In this document: positions 32,903-42,722 of the stretch, piece after piece
Layout of the letters: every line of letters starts with the position of its first letter
How positions within the stretch are numbered: position 1 is the stretch's first letter
DNA from: Catenisphaera adipataccumulans
GTDB lineage: Bacteria; Bacillota_I; Bacilli_A; Erysipelotrichales; Erysipelotrichaceae
Assembly: GCF_014202755.1 (NCBI RefSeq)
Contig: NZ_JACHHK010000006.1
Coordinates: 39,752-103,751, forward strand
DNA length: 64,000 nucleotides
Reading direction: 5' to 3'
Translations under genes and position numbers: made by a program
Notes under the pieces: model-generated
The model's input: the letters and a program-made list of their open reading frames with translations, nothing else
Databases searched by the model: none
Told to the model about the DNA's origin: nothing

Positions 32903-33708
32903 AAACGCGGATCTGCAGGCAGATGCAGATCGATCGTCTCTGCGGTCAGAGGATGGGTAAAAACCAGACGGGAACTTTGCAGGAGCAAGCCCCGCTGATC
33001 AACTACTTTCCCGTAGAGCGCATCGTTGACGATCGGATGACCGATGGCAGCCAGATGGATACGGATCTGATGCCGGCGGCCGGTTTCGATACGGGCATGG
33101 ACCAGATGGCCGTCGAGTTGTTTCAAGTGCGTGACAGCTGTTTTGCCGTGCGGCTGCACGATCATCCGGCGGGCATCATGCCGGTCGCGGCCGATCGGTT
33201 TTCGGATGGTCATGGTTTTCTGCGGCAGTCTTCCATGAATGCAGCACAGGTATTCTTTCCGGATCTCATGTTCTGACATCATCGCATCCCATTTTGACTG
33301 AAAAAACGGATTTTTACAAAACAGCACCAGTCCGGAAGTTTCGTAATCGATGCGGTGCACGGCCTGGGCCGGATGCGGCCAGCCGCATTGATCCAGATAG
33401 CCGTTGACCCGGTCCTGCAGATTATCCGGGTGGGAGCCATCATTATGTACAAGCAAGAACGGCGGCTTGTTTACGACGATGCAGACGGCATCTTCGTAGA
33501 CGATGTCGACCGGGCCCGCTGACTTGGTCAAGATCGGGTGGGCGGGGAAGTCGACCCGCACTGTTTTACCGTTTTGATCAAACGGATATTCGTGTTGTCT
33601 CTTTTTGGATAAATGAAAATACGCTGTTAGTTCATCGGCGGGATGTTCGGTATCCAATTTCATTTGATACCCGTCGATGGCGCGGAGTATAAAAAATGAC
33701 TTGTTCAT
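32890..33708 (-). CDS. RluA-family pseudouridine synthase
   Basis: A 272-residue synthase of the RluA family. The catalytic motif is HRIDYETSGLVLFCKN and the C-terminal motif GRRHQIRIHLAAIGHPIVND. No clear S4 motif is visible at the N-terminus. The substrate RNA is unknown. I place the start at ATG 33708, not the in-frame codon at 33738, because a TATAAT box (33720-33715) lies between them and six bases before the ATG. No Shine-Dalgarno is present. Its 3' end overlaps the convergent membrane protein gene by 13 bases. Confidence 0.88.
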   Translation of the reverse strand: MNKSFFILRAIDGYQMKLDTEHPADELTAYFHLSKKRQHEYPFDQNGKTVRVDFPAHPILTKSAGPVDIVYEDAVCIVVNKPPFLLVHNDGSHPDNLQDRVNGYLDQCGWPHPAQAVHRIDYETSGLVLFCKNPFFQSKWDAMMSEHEIRKEYLCCIHGRLPQKTMTIRKPIGRDRHDARRMIVQPHGKTAVTHLKQLDGHLVHARIETGRRHQIRIHLAAIGHPIVNDALYGKVVDQRGLLLQSSRLVFTHPLTAETIDLHLPADPRFQNH

Positions 33709-33714
33709 GGATCT

Positions 33715-33724
33715 ATTATATAAT
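33715..33724. promoter_or_regulatory. Divergent promoter pair sharing a palindromic -10 (ATTATATAAT)
   Basis: ATTATATAAT reads TATAAT on both strands (33715-33720 minus, 33719-33724 plus). The minus copy lies six bases from the pseudouridine synthase ATG; the plus copy is about 33 bases before the superoxide reductase ATG, which has a strong ribosome site. Confidence 0.55.
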
Positions 33725-33757
33725 GAAACCACCTTCAATAGGAAAGGAGGACATTGT

Positions 33758-34147
33758 ATGAGATTATTTAAATGTGATGAATGCGGAAACGTTTATGAAA
33801 TGGTTGAACAGACCTGCGGATGTACACCGGTATGCTGCGGCAAGCCGACACGTGAACTGAAAGCCGGCGAAGTCGATGCGGCACAGGAAAAGCATGTACC
33901 GGCGGTTTCTCAGACCGGTAAAACTCTGAACGTTACGGTCGGCAGCGTGGAGCATCCGATGACGCCGGAGCACCATATTACTGCGATCTGGGTGGAATTC
34001 GAAGACGGTACGTCGATGAAAGCGGGGCTGACACCGGCGCAAAAACCAACGGCATCCTTTGATGTATCGGGAAAATCCGGAAAAGCAACGGTCTACGAAT
34101 ACTGCAATCTGCATGGTTTGTGGAAAGCGGAATTTACAATTGAATAA
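33758..34147 (+). CDS. Superoxide reductase (desulfoferrodoxin type)
   Basis: A 129-residue non-haem iron protein that reduces superoxide to hydrogen peroxide without making O2, typical of anaerobes. The N-terminal desulforedoxin-like domain has C6, C9, C26 and C27 (CDEC and VCCG). The catalytic iron site has E44 and H46 in QEKHVP, histidines in VEHPMTPEHH and the Cys/His pair in YCNLHGLW, so it is the two-iron form. ATG 33758 follows GGAAAGGAGG; earlier in-frame codons overlap the promoter. It is a single-gene unit ending in a terminator. Confidence 0.94.
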   Translation: MRLFKCDECGNVYEMVEQTCGCTPVCCGKPTRELKAGEVDAAQEKHVPAVSQTGKTLNVTVGSVEHPMTPEHHITAIWVEFEDGTSMKAGLTPAQKPTASFDVSGKSGKATVYEYCNLHGLWKAEFTIE

Positions 34148-34153
34148 GTAAAA

Positions 34154-34179
34154 ACTTCACCTGCAGGTGAAGTTTTTTT
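34154..34179 (+). terminator. Rho-independent terminator after superoxide reductase
   Basis: The perfect dyad ACTTCACCTG / CAGGTGAAGT (34154-34173) followed by T residues. Confidence 0.92.
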
Positions 34180-34227
34180 ATATGGTTTGAAAGGGCATAT
34201 GGTAGAATAATAAAAAGAGGTTTTCGG

Positions 34228-35457
34228 ATGCCTGCATATATAAAAGAAATTGTTCATCGAAATTTAAATGCGGCCCGTGATTCGGCGGTATCTTTATGGA
34301 TCGGTTTGATCGTCGGTGTTCCGGTCGCATTGGCAGAAGTCTTTTATCTGAAGGGAATCACGGTCATTTACGATTTGCGCGCAGTGCTTGGAAACTGGAC
34401 GTTGATCGGCATGCCGTTTGCGGGATTGCTGATCGTTTACCTGATGAATACATTCGGCAAGGACTGCAATAAAGGGATCAATCATATTTTCCGGATCGTG
34501 CAGGGAAAAGAGCATTCACTTTCACTGCGGGTCATTCCGCTGATGATCCTGACCATCTGGCTTTCGCATCTGGTCGGTGCCAGTGTCGGCCGTGCGACCG
34601 GTGTGATCCAGATTGGCGTCGCGATCGCGCTCTGGCTCGGGCACATGCTGCATTTAGACAATGATAAGATCCGCCTGACCGTATCCGGTCTGGCGGCCGG
34701 GTTTGCCTGTTTGTTCGGGACCCCGATCACGGCGATCTTCTTCAGTTTAGAGATGTTTGTTTCCGGTGCCCTGCAGTATAAAGGATTAGGAGCAGCCATT
34801 GTTTCAGCGACCGTAGCGAGCCTGGTGGCCAAAGCCTGCGGTCTGGTGCCGATGCGGTATGATCTGCCGCTGAATTACACGTTTTCTTACATTGAATTTG
34901 TGAAGATCGGATTGTTAGGGATCTGCTGCGGCTGGGTCGGGTCTTTTATGGCCTGGAGCTTGAAGTTCAGCCGTAAGCAGCTGAAAAAATATTTTCCAAA
35001 CCCGTACCGCAGAGTGTTCGTTTCCAGCTGTTTTATTGCCATCATGATGTTTCTCTGCTGGCATGGACGCTATTCTGGCTTATCACGTGACTTGCTGGAT
35101 ACAGCCATTGCCGGACAAATTGATATGCCGTGGGACTGGGTCTTGAAGATCTTCTTTACGATCCTTTGTCTGGCAGCCGGTTTCCAAGGCGGCGAAGTGA
35201 TGCCGCTGTGCGTGATCGGTGCGACATTTGGCTCTTATTTCGGTAATTTGCTCGGACTTCCGGTGCCGTTTTCAGCTGCACTGGGAATAGCAGCTGTCTT
35301 TGCATCAGGAACCAATACGTTGGTAGCACCGATCTTTTTCGGCACCGAATTATTCCACGGCCACTATGCGCGTTATTTTGCAATCGTTTGTGCTTTATCA
35401 TTCTACTGCAACCACAATCGATCCATTTATGAAAAACAACGAAGATTAAGATCATGA
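34228..35457 (+). CDS. ClC-family anion channel/transporter with altered gating motif
   Basis: A 409-residue polytopic protein of the ClC superfamily. Conserved parts are FGTPITAIFFSLEMF and QGGEVMPLCVIGATFGSYFG. The usual GREGP/GREGT motif with the gating glutamate reads GRATGVIQIG (121-130), with Ala at 123. The second Gly-rich pore region is also unusual (KGINHIF). No CBS domains follow. It could be an ungated anion channel or a fluoride-type ClC variant; I see no fluoride riboswitch upstream. The ribosome site is AAAGAGG. The fused ABC gene begins 25 bases later. Confidence 0.82.
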   Translation: MPAYIKEIVHRNLNAARDSAVSLWIGLIVGVPVALAEVFYLKGITVIYDLRAVLGNWTLIGMPFAGLLIVYLMNTFGKDCNKGINHIFRIVQGKEHSLSLRVIPLMILTIWLSHLVGASVGRATGVIQIGVAIALWLGHMLHLDNDKIRLTVSGLAAGFACLFGTPITAIFFSLEMFVSGALQYKGLGAAIVSATVASLVAKACGLVPMRYDLPLNYTFSYIEFVKIGLLGICCGWVGSFMAWSLKFSRKQLKKYFPNPYRRVFVSSCFIAIMMFLCWHGRYSGLSRDLLDTAIAGQIDMPWDWVLKIFFTILCLAAGFQGGEVMPLCVIGATFGSYFGNLLGLPVPFSAALGIAAVFASGTNTLVAPIFFGTELFHGHYARYFAIVCALSFYCNHNRSIYEKQRRLRS

Positions 35458-35482
35458 TCACCGTATCAGGGAGGGTAAATCA

Positions 35483-38059
35483 ATGCTGACGTGCGAACAC
35501 ATCGTCAAAGACTATCATAGCGGAGAAGAAGTTGTTCATGCGCTGAAAGATGTTTCCTTAACATTCCGCAGTCATGAATTTGTCTCAATACTCGGACCGT
35601 CCGGCTGCGGCAAGACGACATTTTTAAATATCATCGGCGGTCTGGATCACTACACGAGCGGCGATCTGAAGATCAACGGCTGCTCGACCAAAGATTACAA
35701 AGATCACGACTGGGATACCTATCGAAATCACCAGGTAGGTTTCGTGTTTCAGACCTATAATTTAATCATGCATCAATCGGTTTTATCCAATGTCGAATTG
35801 GCATTGACTTTGACCGGGGTCGGAAAACAAGAACGCCGCCGGCGGGCAGTGGAAGTGCTGAAAAAAGTCGGTCTGGAAGATAAGATCGATAAAAAACCGA
35901 CCCAGCTGTCCGGCGGCCAAATGCAGCGGGTCGCCATCGCCCGGGCGCTGATCAATGATCCGGATATCCTGCTGGCCGATGAACCAACGGGCGCATTGGA
36001 TTCTGTGACCAGCGTGCAGATCATGGAAATTTTAAAAGAAATATCCAAGAAGACGTTGGTCATCATGGTCACGCACAATCCGGAACTTGCCGAAAAATAT
36101 TCAACCCGGATCATCCAGCTGCGCGATGGTGTGGTGCAAAGCGACAGCGATCCGGTCAAAGCCAAAGATCAGCCGGCTGCACCATCTCATCTAAAACGGC
36201 CTTCCATGTCTTTTAAGACCGCTCTTTCGTTAAGCTTGAATAACTTAATGACCAAAAAGGGAAGAACGTTTTTGACCTCATTTGCCGGCAGCATCGGCAT
36301 TATCGGAATTGCCTTGATCATTTCTCTGTCCAACGGGGTGCAGCTTTATATCAATCGGGTGGAGAATGATACCATGGCCGGTTATCCGATCGAGGTGGAT
36401 GAAACCACAACGGATATGACCGATATGATGAGCACCATGAATAATATGAATAAGAAATCGACCAAGAAAAAAGACGGCAAGGTGTATACCCGGGCTTTTG
36501 TCGAGGATATTCTGAATTCTGTGTCCAGTTCCAAGAAAAACAATTTAAAAGAATTCAAATCGTATTTGGAAAGTGATAAAGGAAAGAAATTCCGGAAAAA
36601 CACGAAAGCTATCGAATATGACTATGATCTGCAGATGTATGTCTACAATGAACAGACGGATTCCGGATTAGTGCAGGTCAGCCCGAATGGCCTGCTTGAA
36701 AAACTGGGACTGAGCGACATGCTGAAGGCAAGCGGACAGCTGAATCAATCAACGGTCAATGGTCAGAGCGTCTGGATGATGCTTCCGGAAAATAAAAACC
36801 TTCGCAATGAAGAATACGAACTGATCGACGGACATTGGGCGACAGGCAAAAATGAAGTCGTGATCGCGGTCGACAGCAACAATGAGATCAGTGACTATGC
36901 GCTGTATTCGCTGGGCTTGTTGGATCAGGATCAATTGGTCCAAAATTATCAGGCGTTTGTCAACGGCAGCACGGAAGATCTGAAAGCGACGAAGACCAAA
37001 TCGTACACGTATGATGAATTGAAGAATGTAAAATTTAAACTCGTCATGAACAGTGATCTGTATCAAAACCGGAACGGGGTATGGATCGACTGCAGCGATG
37101 ATGAAGACTATATGAAAGGTGTTGTCTCGAATGCGGAAGAAGTCCGTGTGGTCGGCATCATCCGACAGCGCAGCACGACCGCGAATCAGCAGTTCTACGG
37201 CGGTGTTTATTACACTTCGAAGATGCGTGATGAAGTGATCCAGAAAAGCGAAAACAGCGCCATTGTCCAGCAGCAGAAAGCAGATCCGAATACCAACGTG
37301 TTCACTGGCCGTCCGTTCTCGGATTCGGGTAAACTGTCGATGTCGGATCTGAGCGATGAGCAGAAGGCAACGCTGGCAAGTATGTCCGAATCTGAATTAA
37401 TGGACTACATGAATTCGTACAATGAGAATGCCAGTGCCACTTATGAGTCGAATTTACAAAAAATGGGTGTTGTCGATCTGGATTCACCAAGCAAGATTTC
37501 AATGTATGTGGATGGCTTTGATCAAAAAGAAGTAGTCGGTGATCTGATCAATGATTACAATAAGGAGCAAAAGAAAAACGGCCACGAGGAAAATGTCATC
37601 ACTTATAATGATTTCATCGGTACGATCCTGAAATCCGTTACGCACATGATCAGTCTGGTCAGTGATGTACTGATTGGATTTGTGAGCGTCTCATTGGTCG
37701 TTTCCAGTATCATGATCGGTATCATCACCTATATCTCCGTGCTGGAGCGGACCAAGGAAATCGGTATCCTGCGCGCCATCGGTGCCAGCAAGAAAGATAT
37801 TTCCCGCGTATTCAACGCGGAGACAACGATCATCGGTCTGACCTCCGGGGTCATGGGAATTGTGATCGCAGTACTGCTGGACTTACCGATATCACATATC
37901 ATTGAAAATATGTCCGGTATCGCTGATATTGCGAAGCTTCCGGTGCAGAGCGCATTGATCCTGATCTTGATCAGTTTGGTGCTGACGGTCATCGCCGGCT
38001 TGATCCCGGCCCGGATCGCATCCAAAAAAGATCCGGTCGAAGCCCTGCGTTCTGAATAG
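35483..38059 (+). CDS. Fused ABC transporter: MacB-type ATPase plus FtsX-like permease
   Basis: An 858-residue single-chain exporter half. Residues 1 to about 225 are a LolD/MacB-type ATPase with Walker [10 protein letters not shown], signature [15 protein letters not shown] and Walker [13 protein letters not shown] membrane helix at about 262-282 is followed by an extracytoplasmic domain of about 440 residues, rich in Ser, Asn and Lys, and three C-terminal helices with the FtsX core ([16 protein letters not shown]). This arrangement fits antimicrobial peptide or lipoprotein handling by a mechanotransmission mechanism, as known for MacB relatives. No partner periplasmic gene is adjacent. GGGAGG precedes the ATG. 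Confidence 0.92.
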   Translation: MLTCEHIVKDYHSGEEVVHALKDVSLTFRSHEFVSILGPSGCGKTTFLNIIGGLDHYTSGDLKINGCSTKDYKDHDWDTYRNHQVGFVFQTYNLIMHQSVLSNVELALTLTGVGKQERRRRAVEVLKKVGLEDKIDKKPTQLSGGQMQRVAIARALINDPDILLADEPTGALDSVTSVQIMEILKEISKKTLVIMVTHNPELAEKYSTRIIQLRDGVVQSDSDPVKAKDQPAAPSHLKRPSMSFKTALSLSLNNLMTKKGRTFLTSFAGSIGIIGIALIISLSNGVQLYINRVENDTMAGYPIEVDETTTDMTDMMSTMNNMNKKSTKKKDGKVYTRAFVEDILNSVSSSKKNNLKEFKSYLESDKGKKFRKNTKAIEYDYDLQMYVYNEQTDSGLVQVSPNGLLEKLGLSDMLKASGQLNQSTVNGQSVWMMLPENKNLRNEEYELIDGHWATGKNEVVIAVDSNNEISDYALYSLGLLDQDQLVQNYQAFVNGSTEDLKATKTKSYTYDELKNVKFKLVMNSDLYQNRNGVWIDCSDDEDYMKGVVSNAEEVRVVGIIRQRSTTANQQFYGGVYYTSKMRDEVIQKSENSAIVQQQKADPNTNVFTGRPFSDSGKLSMSDLSDEQKATLASMSESELMDYMNSYNENASATYESNLQKMGVVDLDSPSKISMYVDGFDQKEVVGDLINDYNKEQKKNGHEENVITYNDFIGTILKSVTHMISLVSDVLIGFVSVSLVVSSIMIGIITYISVLERTKEIGILRAIGASKKDISRVFNAETTIIGLTSGVMGIVIAVLLDLPISHIIENMSGIADIAKLPVQSALILILISLVLTVIAGLIPARIASKKDPVEALRSE

Positions 38060-38066
38060 TTTAATA

Positions 38067-38080
38067 CGAAAGCGCCTACA
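38067..38080. promoter_or_regulatory. CcpA-box (cre)-like sequence upstream of glgC
   Basis: CGAAAGCGCCTACA agrees with the consensus TGWAARCGYTWWCW at 12 of 14 positions. It lies about 50 bases upstream of the glgC -10 box. Confidence 0.4.
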
Positions 38081-38125
38081 ATTTGGCAAATTTCCATTTC
38101 GTAATATTTCATTCTGACAAAAACG

Positions 38126-38134
38126 TGTTATAAT
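38126..38134 (+). promoter_or_regulatory. Extended -10 promoter of the glg operon
   Basis: TGTTATAAT, with TTTCAT 16 bases upstream as a weak -35. The leader to the start at 38172 is short. Confidence 0.65.
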
Positions 38135-38171
38135 TTTTCTATAGAGTTACATATGAAATAGGAGGATGAAT

Positions 38172-39311
38172 ATGGAACAAAATAATATGCTCGCGATGAT
38201 TTTGGCGGGCGGCCGCGGAACGCGTTTAAAAGAATTAACGAAGAAAAACGCAAAACCGGCGGTGTACTTCGGCGGAAAATATCGTATTATTGATTTTCCG
38301 CTAAGCAATTGTGCGAATTCAGACGTAAATGTTGTCGGTGTTCTGACACAGTATGAACCGACACAATTGAATGCTTATGCCGGTGCCGGTCAGCGTTGGG
38401 GCCTTGATACCCGCGGATCCGGTGTGTATGTCCTGCCGCCAAGCGAAAAGGAAGGCACAAAATTTGATGTGTATCAGGGAACGGCTGATGCCATTACGCA
38501 GAATATTGATTTTATCGATCAGTTCGATCCGGATTATGTCCTGGTTCTGTCCGGCGATCATATCTACAAGATGGATTATGCACAGATGCTGGCTTACCAC
38601 AAGGAACACAATGCAGATGCGACGATTGCCGTGCTGCCGGTGCCGATGAAGGAAGCCAGCCGGTTCGGAATCATGAATACCGATGAAAACAACCGCATCG
38701 TCGAATTTGAAGAAAAACCGGAACATCCAAAGAGCAACCTTGCTTCGATGGGTATCTACATTTTCAACTGGAAGCTGCTGCGCAAGGAACTGATGGATGA
38801 CAAAAACAAGAAAGATACGCATCATGACTTTGGTAAGGACATCATCCCTTCTTACTTGAGCCAGAACAAAGCGCTGTACGCATGGAAGTTCGAAGGCTAC
38901 TGGAAAGACGTCGGAACGATCGATTCTTTGTGGGAAGCCAACATGGACTTGCTGAATAAAAATAATGAATTGAACTTAGACGACAAAAATTGGAAGATCT
39001 ATACGGAAGATGTTCCTTCTTTCCCTCATTATGTCAGCCCGACCGGAAACGTTGAACATTCATACATCAACCAGGGTGCGATCATCAGCGGCAACGTCAA
39101 GGATTCCGTTTTATTCAACGGTGTCGAAGTTGCAGAAGGCGCTGATGTACAGCAGTCGGTCCTGATGCCGGGCGTAAAAGTCGGAAAAGGAGCAAAGGTT
39201 TATCGTGCGATTGTTGCGGGCAACGTGAAAATCGATGCTGAAGCCGTTGTCGGCTCTTTATCCAGCCAAGAAATCGAATTGATTTCGAAACGAGTAAAGA
39301 AAGGTGAGTAG
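38172..39311 (+). CDS. glgC: Glucose-1-phosphate adenylyltransferase GlgC
   Basis: Makes ADP-glucose, the glucosyl donor for glycogen, from glucose-1-phosphate and ATP. The 379-residue product has the nucleotidyltransferase loop [15 protein letters not shown], the [10 protein letters not shown] metal site, FEEKP, and a C-terminal left-handed beta-helix ([16 protein letters not shown]). ATG 38172 is preferred over 38166, which sits inside the GGAGGATG ribosome site. glgD follows one base after the stop; in Firmicutes GlgC and GlgD form a hetero-oligomer. Confidence 0.96.
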   Translation: MEQNNMLAMILAGGRGTRLKELTKKNAKPAVYFGGKYRIIDFPLSNCANSDVNVVGVLTQYEPTQLNAYAGAGQRWGLDTRGSGVYVLPPSEKEGTKFDVYQGTADAITQNIDFIDQFDPDYVLVLSGDHIYKMDYAQMLAYHKEHNADATIAVLPVPMKEASRFGIMNTDENNRIVEFEEKPEHPKSNLASMGIYIFNWKLLRKELMDDKNKKDTHHDFGKDIIPSYLSQNKALYAWKFEGYWKDVGTIDSLWEANMDLLNKNNELNLDDKNWKIYTEDVPSFPHYVSPTGNVEHSYINQGAIISGNVKDSVLFNGVEVAEGADVQQSVLMPGVKVGKGAKVYRAIVAGNVKIDAEAVVGSLSSQEIELISKRVKKGE

Positions 39312-39312
39312 T

Positions 39313-40425
39313 ATGGCAAACGCATTAGGTATTATTTCGTATAACGATTCCACAGTGCATGTACAAGGCATGCAGAAATTTCGCCCGATCGCTGCATTCA
39401 GCTTTGTCGGACGTTATCGTATGGTTGACTTTCCGCTTTCGAATATGACCAATTCTGGCATTAATCATATTCAGGTTTACATCAATGGTAATCCGCGTTC
39501 ATTGATCGAACATATCGGCCGCGGACGTCAGTACAATATTAATTCCAAACACGGTTCATTAAGTTTGATTCCGATCTTTGATGCAGAAGGCAGTATGACT
39601 ACACCGGATGTAGAAAGCTATTACGGCAATCTGCATTCGATCAAATCCGCACCGTGCGACTATGTGATCATTGCACCGGCAAACATCATCAATAAAGCCA
39701 ATTACAGCGATCTGCTGGATCAGCATATTGAAAGCGGTGCAGATATCTCGGTTCTGTACCAGAATGTCGACGATGCAAAAGAGCGCTATATCGGCTGTGA
39801 TGTCCTGCAGCTGAACCGTCAGAAGGGCGTGCTGAGCATCGAACGCAACTTAGGAAACTATAAGAACCGTGCTCTGTCATTGCAGACATATATCATGTCC
39901 AAAGAAATCTTTGCAGAAGCGGTAACACGTGCACGTGAAACTTCTTCGATGTATTGGTTCAAGGACATTGTAAATGATCTGTGCGAAGAAAAAGATATCC
40001 GTGCCATCAACTACCGCGGAAAATTCTTCTATGTCAACGATCTGAAGTCTTACTTTGAAAGTAATCTGGCCTTCCTGGATGTCGCAAACATGAAAGAATT
40101 TATCGATCCGGATTGGGCCATCTATACGCAGTCGAAAGATACAGCACCGGCGATTTATCTGAACAACGGACATGCGAACTGCTCACTGATTTCGAACGGA
40201 TGCAAGATCAGCGGCGAAGTGAAGAATTCGGTCGTCGGCCGTTCTTGTGTGATCGGAAAGAACGCTGTCATTGAAAACTGCGTCATTTGTCCGGAAGTTA
40301 CGATCGCGGATAATGCACATTTAAAGAATGTCATTGTGGACAAATACTGCCGCATCATTCATAAAAAGGATCTGGAAGGTACTCCTGACGAGCCTTTATA
40401 TATTGCAAGAAGGGAGAATGTTTAA
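39313..40425 (+). CDS. glgD: GlgD, ADP-glucose pyrophosphorylase regulatory subunit
   Basis: A 370-residue GlgC paralogue. It keeps the overall fold (YRMVDFPLSNMTNSGI, C-terminal beta-helix SVVGRSCVIGKNAVIENCVI), but the N-terminal GGRGTR nucleotide loop is replaced by GIISYNDSTVHVQGMQ, so it is probably a non-catalytic partner that tunes GlgC. ATG 39313 follows AAAGGTGAG; an upstream GTG is in frame but lies inside that site. Its stop overlaps the glgA start (TAATG). Confidence 0.95.
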   Translation: MANALGIISYNDSTVHVQGMQKFRPIAAFSFVGRYRMVDFPLSNMTNSGINHIQVYINGNPRSLIEHIGRGRQYNINSKHGSLSLIPIFDAEGSMTTPDVESYYGNLHSIKSAPCDYVIIAPANIINKANYSDLLDQHIESGADISVLYQNVDDAKERYIGCDVLQLNRQKGVLSIERNLGNYKNRALSLQTYIMSKEIFAEAVTRARETSSMYWFKDIVNDLCEEKDIRAINYRGKFFYVNDLKSYFESNLAFLDVANMKEFIDPDWAIYTQSKDTAPAIYLNNGHANCSLISNGCKISGEVKNSVVGRSCVIGKNAVIENCVICPEVTIADNAHLKNVIVDKYCRIIHKKDLEGTPDEPLYIARRENV

Positions 40426-41867
40426 TGGCATCAATTTTAATGGTAGCCGGAGAGGCGCTGCCGTTCGTTAAGACGGGCGGTCTGGCGGATGTCGTCGGAT
40501 CTTTGCCGCAGGCTCTGGCACAGCGGGGTCACGAAGTGAAGGTCGTCATCCCTTTGTATAAGAAAATTGCCGAAAATAACTTTGATGATTTATATTTTGA
40601 CTGCGAATATACCGTATCGATCAATTATCACGAAGTACCGGTACGCGTCTTCTCGACAATGGTCGGCGATGTTTGCTACTTCTTTATCCAGCATCAGGGA
40701 TATTTTGAACGCGATACATTGTACGGTTATGAGGATGACGGTGAGCGTTTCGCCTACTTCCAGAAAGCAGTCATTGAAATGCTGAATCAGCTGAATTATT
40801 GGCCGAATATCATCCACTGCCACGATTGGCAGTCGGGCATGATCCCGTGCATGGTCAAGGAGACGCATGATTCCGATCCGCGATACAATGCGATCCGTTT
40901 CGTTTACACGATCCATAACATGGCTTATCAGGGCAACTTCGGCCCGGAAATGCTGGATTCCTGCTTAGGTCTGCCGTATTATCTGCTGGATAACGGCAAC
41001 GTTCGATTTGACGGCGGTATCTCATTCATGAAATCCGGAATCCTGTATGCCGATAAAGTGACGACCGTGTCACCGACTTATTCACAGGAGATCCTTTCAC
41101 CGCAGTACGGCGAACATCTGGAAGCCGTATTGAACATGCGTAAATACGATCTGTGGGGCATTGTCAATGGCATCGATACCAATTCCTGGAATCCGGCAAC
41201 GGATCCGGAGATCCCGTATCATTACGATAAGATCAATGTCAAAGCACAGAAACGGAAGAATAAACTGGCTCTTCAGGAAGAGCTGGGTCTGGAACAGAAT
41301 CCGGATGTTATGTTGGTCGGCGTTGTCAGCCGTCTGACCTGGCAGAAAGGTTTCTATCTGCTGATGGAGCAATTGGATGCATTATGTGCCGCACCAATCC
41401 AGCTGGCGATCTTAGGCAGCGGGGAAGCACCGATCGAAAATAAGTTCCGTGATCTGGAAAACGGAAACAAAGGCAAGATCTGCTTCTATTACGGCTACAA
41501 TGAATCCCTGGCGCACCGTATTTATGCCGGCAGCGATCTGTTCTTGATGCCAAGCTTGTTTGAACCTTGCGGAATTTCTCAGTTATGCTCCATGCGCTAT
41601 GGTACGCTTCCATTTGTCCGCGAGACCGGCGGCTTGAAAGATACCGTGAACGCATATAACGAATATGAAAAGAGCGGCAATGGCTTCAGCTTCGAGAAAT
41701 ATGATTCCAACGATCTGATCCATACGCTGTATTATGCATGCGAAGTCTACTACAACCGTAAAGAAGACTGGGATATGCTGCAGACCAACGCGATGAATAC
41801 GGATGTATCCTGGGATGCCAGTGCCAAGACGTATTCACTGCTGTATAACGAACTCGTCAGCCAATAA
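40425..41867 (+). CDS. glgA: Glycogen synthase GlgA
   Basis: Extends alpha-1,4-glucan chains from ADP-glucose. The 480-residue GT5 enzyme has the N-terminal ADP-glucose loop KTGGLADVVGSLPQAL, HCHDWQSG, and the C-terminal PSLFEPCGISQLCSMRYG motif. It overlaps glgD by one base. No branching enzyme or phosphorylase is in the window. The DUF523 gene overlaps its stop in the same TAATG way, so all four genes are probably translated as a chain. Confidence 0.97.
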   Translation: MASILMVAGEALPFVKTGGLADVVGSLPQALAQRGHEVKVVIPLYKKIAENNFDDLYFDCEYTVSINYHEVPVRVFSTMVGDVCYFFIQHQGYFERDTLYGYEDDGERFAYFQKAVIEMLNQLNYWPNIIHCHDWQSGMIPCMVKETHDSDPRYNAIRFVYTIHNMAYQGNFGPEMLDSCLGLPYYLLDNGNVRFDGGISFMKSGILYADKVTTVSPTYSQEILSPQYGEHLEAVLNMRKYDLWGIVNGIDTNSWNPATDPEIPYHYDKINVKAQKRKNKLALQEELGLEQNPDVMLVGVVSRLTWQKGFYLLMEQLDALCAAPIQLAILGSGEAPIENKFRDLENGNKGKICFYYGYNESLAHRIYAGSDLFLMPSLFEPCGISQLCSMRYGTLPFVRETGGLKDTVNAYNEYEKSGNGFSFEKYDSNDLIHTLYYACEVYYNRKEDWDMLQTNAMNTDVSWDASAKTYSLLYNELVSQ

Positions 41868-42274
41868 TGAAGATCGGTGTCAGTGCCTGCCTGCTGGGCG
41901 AAAACTGTAAATACGACGGCGGAAACAATCGCAGCGATCCATTGATCGAATTGCTGAAGGGACATGACATCATTCCGTTCTGTCCGGAGCGGATGGGCGG
42001 TCTGTCCTGTCCGCGTGTTCCGTGCGAGATCATCGGCCGCAGAGTCATTGGCAAAGACGGTCAGGATTATACGCGGGCGTACCAGGACGGGGCAGAAGCA
42101 GCGTACAAATTGCTGAAGGATTCAGATGTACGATGCGTTGTTCTGAAACGGAATTCACCCAGCTGCGGCTATACGGCAGTTTATGACGGCACCTTTACAC
42201 ATACGCTTCGACGGGGCTCAGGTGTCTTTGCTTCAAAACTGTCAAACCGAAAATATTTCATCTTGGAAGTTTGA
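41867..42274 (+). CDS. DUF523 family protein
   Basis: A 135-residue protein matching the DUF523 pattern: start MKIGVSACLLGENCKYDGG, the middle CPERMGGLSCPRVPCE and a C-terminal LKRNSPSCGYTAVYDG. The conserved cysteines suggest a metal or redox role, but no function is established. The start codon overlaps the glgA stop, so it is expressed with the glycogen genes. This is an unusual partner and could hint at a link to carbohydrate metabolism, which is inference only. Confidence 0.88.
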   Translation: MKIGVSACLLGENCKYDGGNNRSDPLIELLKGHDIIPFCPERMGGLSCPRVPCEIIGRRVIGKDGQDYTRAYQDGAEAAYKLLKDSDVRCVVLKRNSPSCGYTAVYDGTFTHTLRRGSGVFASKLSNRKYFILEV

Positions 42275-42292
42275 ATAAAAGTAAATTTGATA

Positions 42293-42321
42293 TTGTTTTC
42301 TGAATGAAAATGGAATAGAAT
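42293..42321 (+). promoter_or_regulatory. Promoter of ptsH
   Basis: TTGTTT (42293-42298), a 17-base spacer and TAGAAT (42316-42321). The spacer contains the dyad TTTTC / GAAAA. Confidence 0.75.
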
Positions 42322-42358
42322 TTACATAGTGTTAAAAAAACAATAGGAGGAATTCATA

Positions 42359-42625
42359 ATGAAACAAATTACTGTCACTGTAGTAGATCCGGTCGGATTG
42401 CATGCACGCCCGGCAACGGTTGTTGTAAACGCAGCAAGCAAATTTAAATGCGAAATCAACGTTGCTTTCAAGGGACGTGAAGTAAACATGAAGTCGATCA
42501 TGGGCGTTATGTCCTTAGGTATCCCGACTCAGTCCGAAATCACGATTTCCTGCAACGGTGAAGACGAAGATGCAGCCATCGCTGCGATCGAAGAAGTACT
42601 TCGCGCACAGAAAATCATTGCTTAA
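42359..42625 (+). CDS. ptsH: Phosphocarrier protein HPr
   Basis: The small phosphate carrier of the sugar phosphotransferase system. The 88-residue product has the PEP-dependent site H15 in GLHARPA and the regulatory site S46 in MKSIMGVMSLG, the target of HPr kinase in Firmicutes, so it can serve as CcpA co-effector. AGGAGG lies eight bases upstream. It is monocistronic with a strong terminator; no ptsI (enzyme I) follows, unlike the usual ptsHI pair. Confidence 0.96.
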   Translation: MKQITVTVVDPVGLHARPATVVVNAASKFKCEINVAFKGREVNMKSIMGVMSLGIPTQSEITISCNGEDEDAAIAAIEEVLRAQKIIA

Positions 42626-42638
42626 TTCAGGCAAGATC

Positions 42639-42665
42639 AAGCTTCTCCTCGGAGAAGCTTTTTTT
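42639..42665 (+). terminator. Rho-independent terminator after ptsH
   Basis: AAGCTTCTCC, loop TC, GGAGAAGCTT, then TTTTT. Confidence 0.92.
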
Positions 42666-42693
42666 GTATTTTTCGGGGCAATCAATGTATAAT
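42664..42693 (+). promoter_or_regulatory. Promoter of the aconitase-family gene
   Basis: TTGTAT (42664-42669), 18 bases, TATAAT (42688-42693). The -35 overlaps the end of the ptsH terminator. Confidence 0.55.
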
Positions 42694-42722
42694 GAACATA
42701 ATTACATGAGGAGGACTCGAAT

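Noticed and set aside
33709..33738. Upstream in-frame start (33738) for the minus-strand pseudouridine synthase
   Set aside because: It would place the -10 box inside the coding region and lacks a ribosome site.
34180..34227. Possible fluoride riboswitch before the ClC gene
   Set aside because: The short leader lacks the conserved fluoride-aptamer core and has no room for its pseudoknot.
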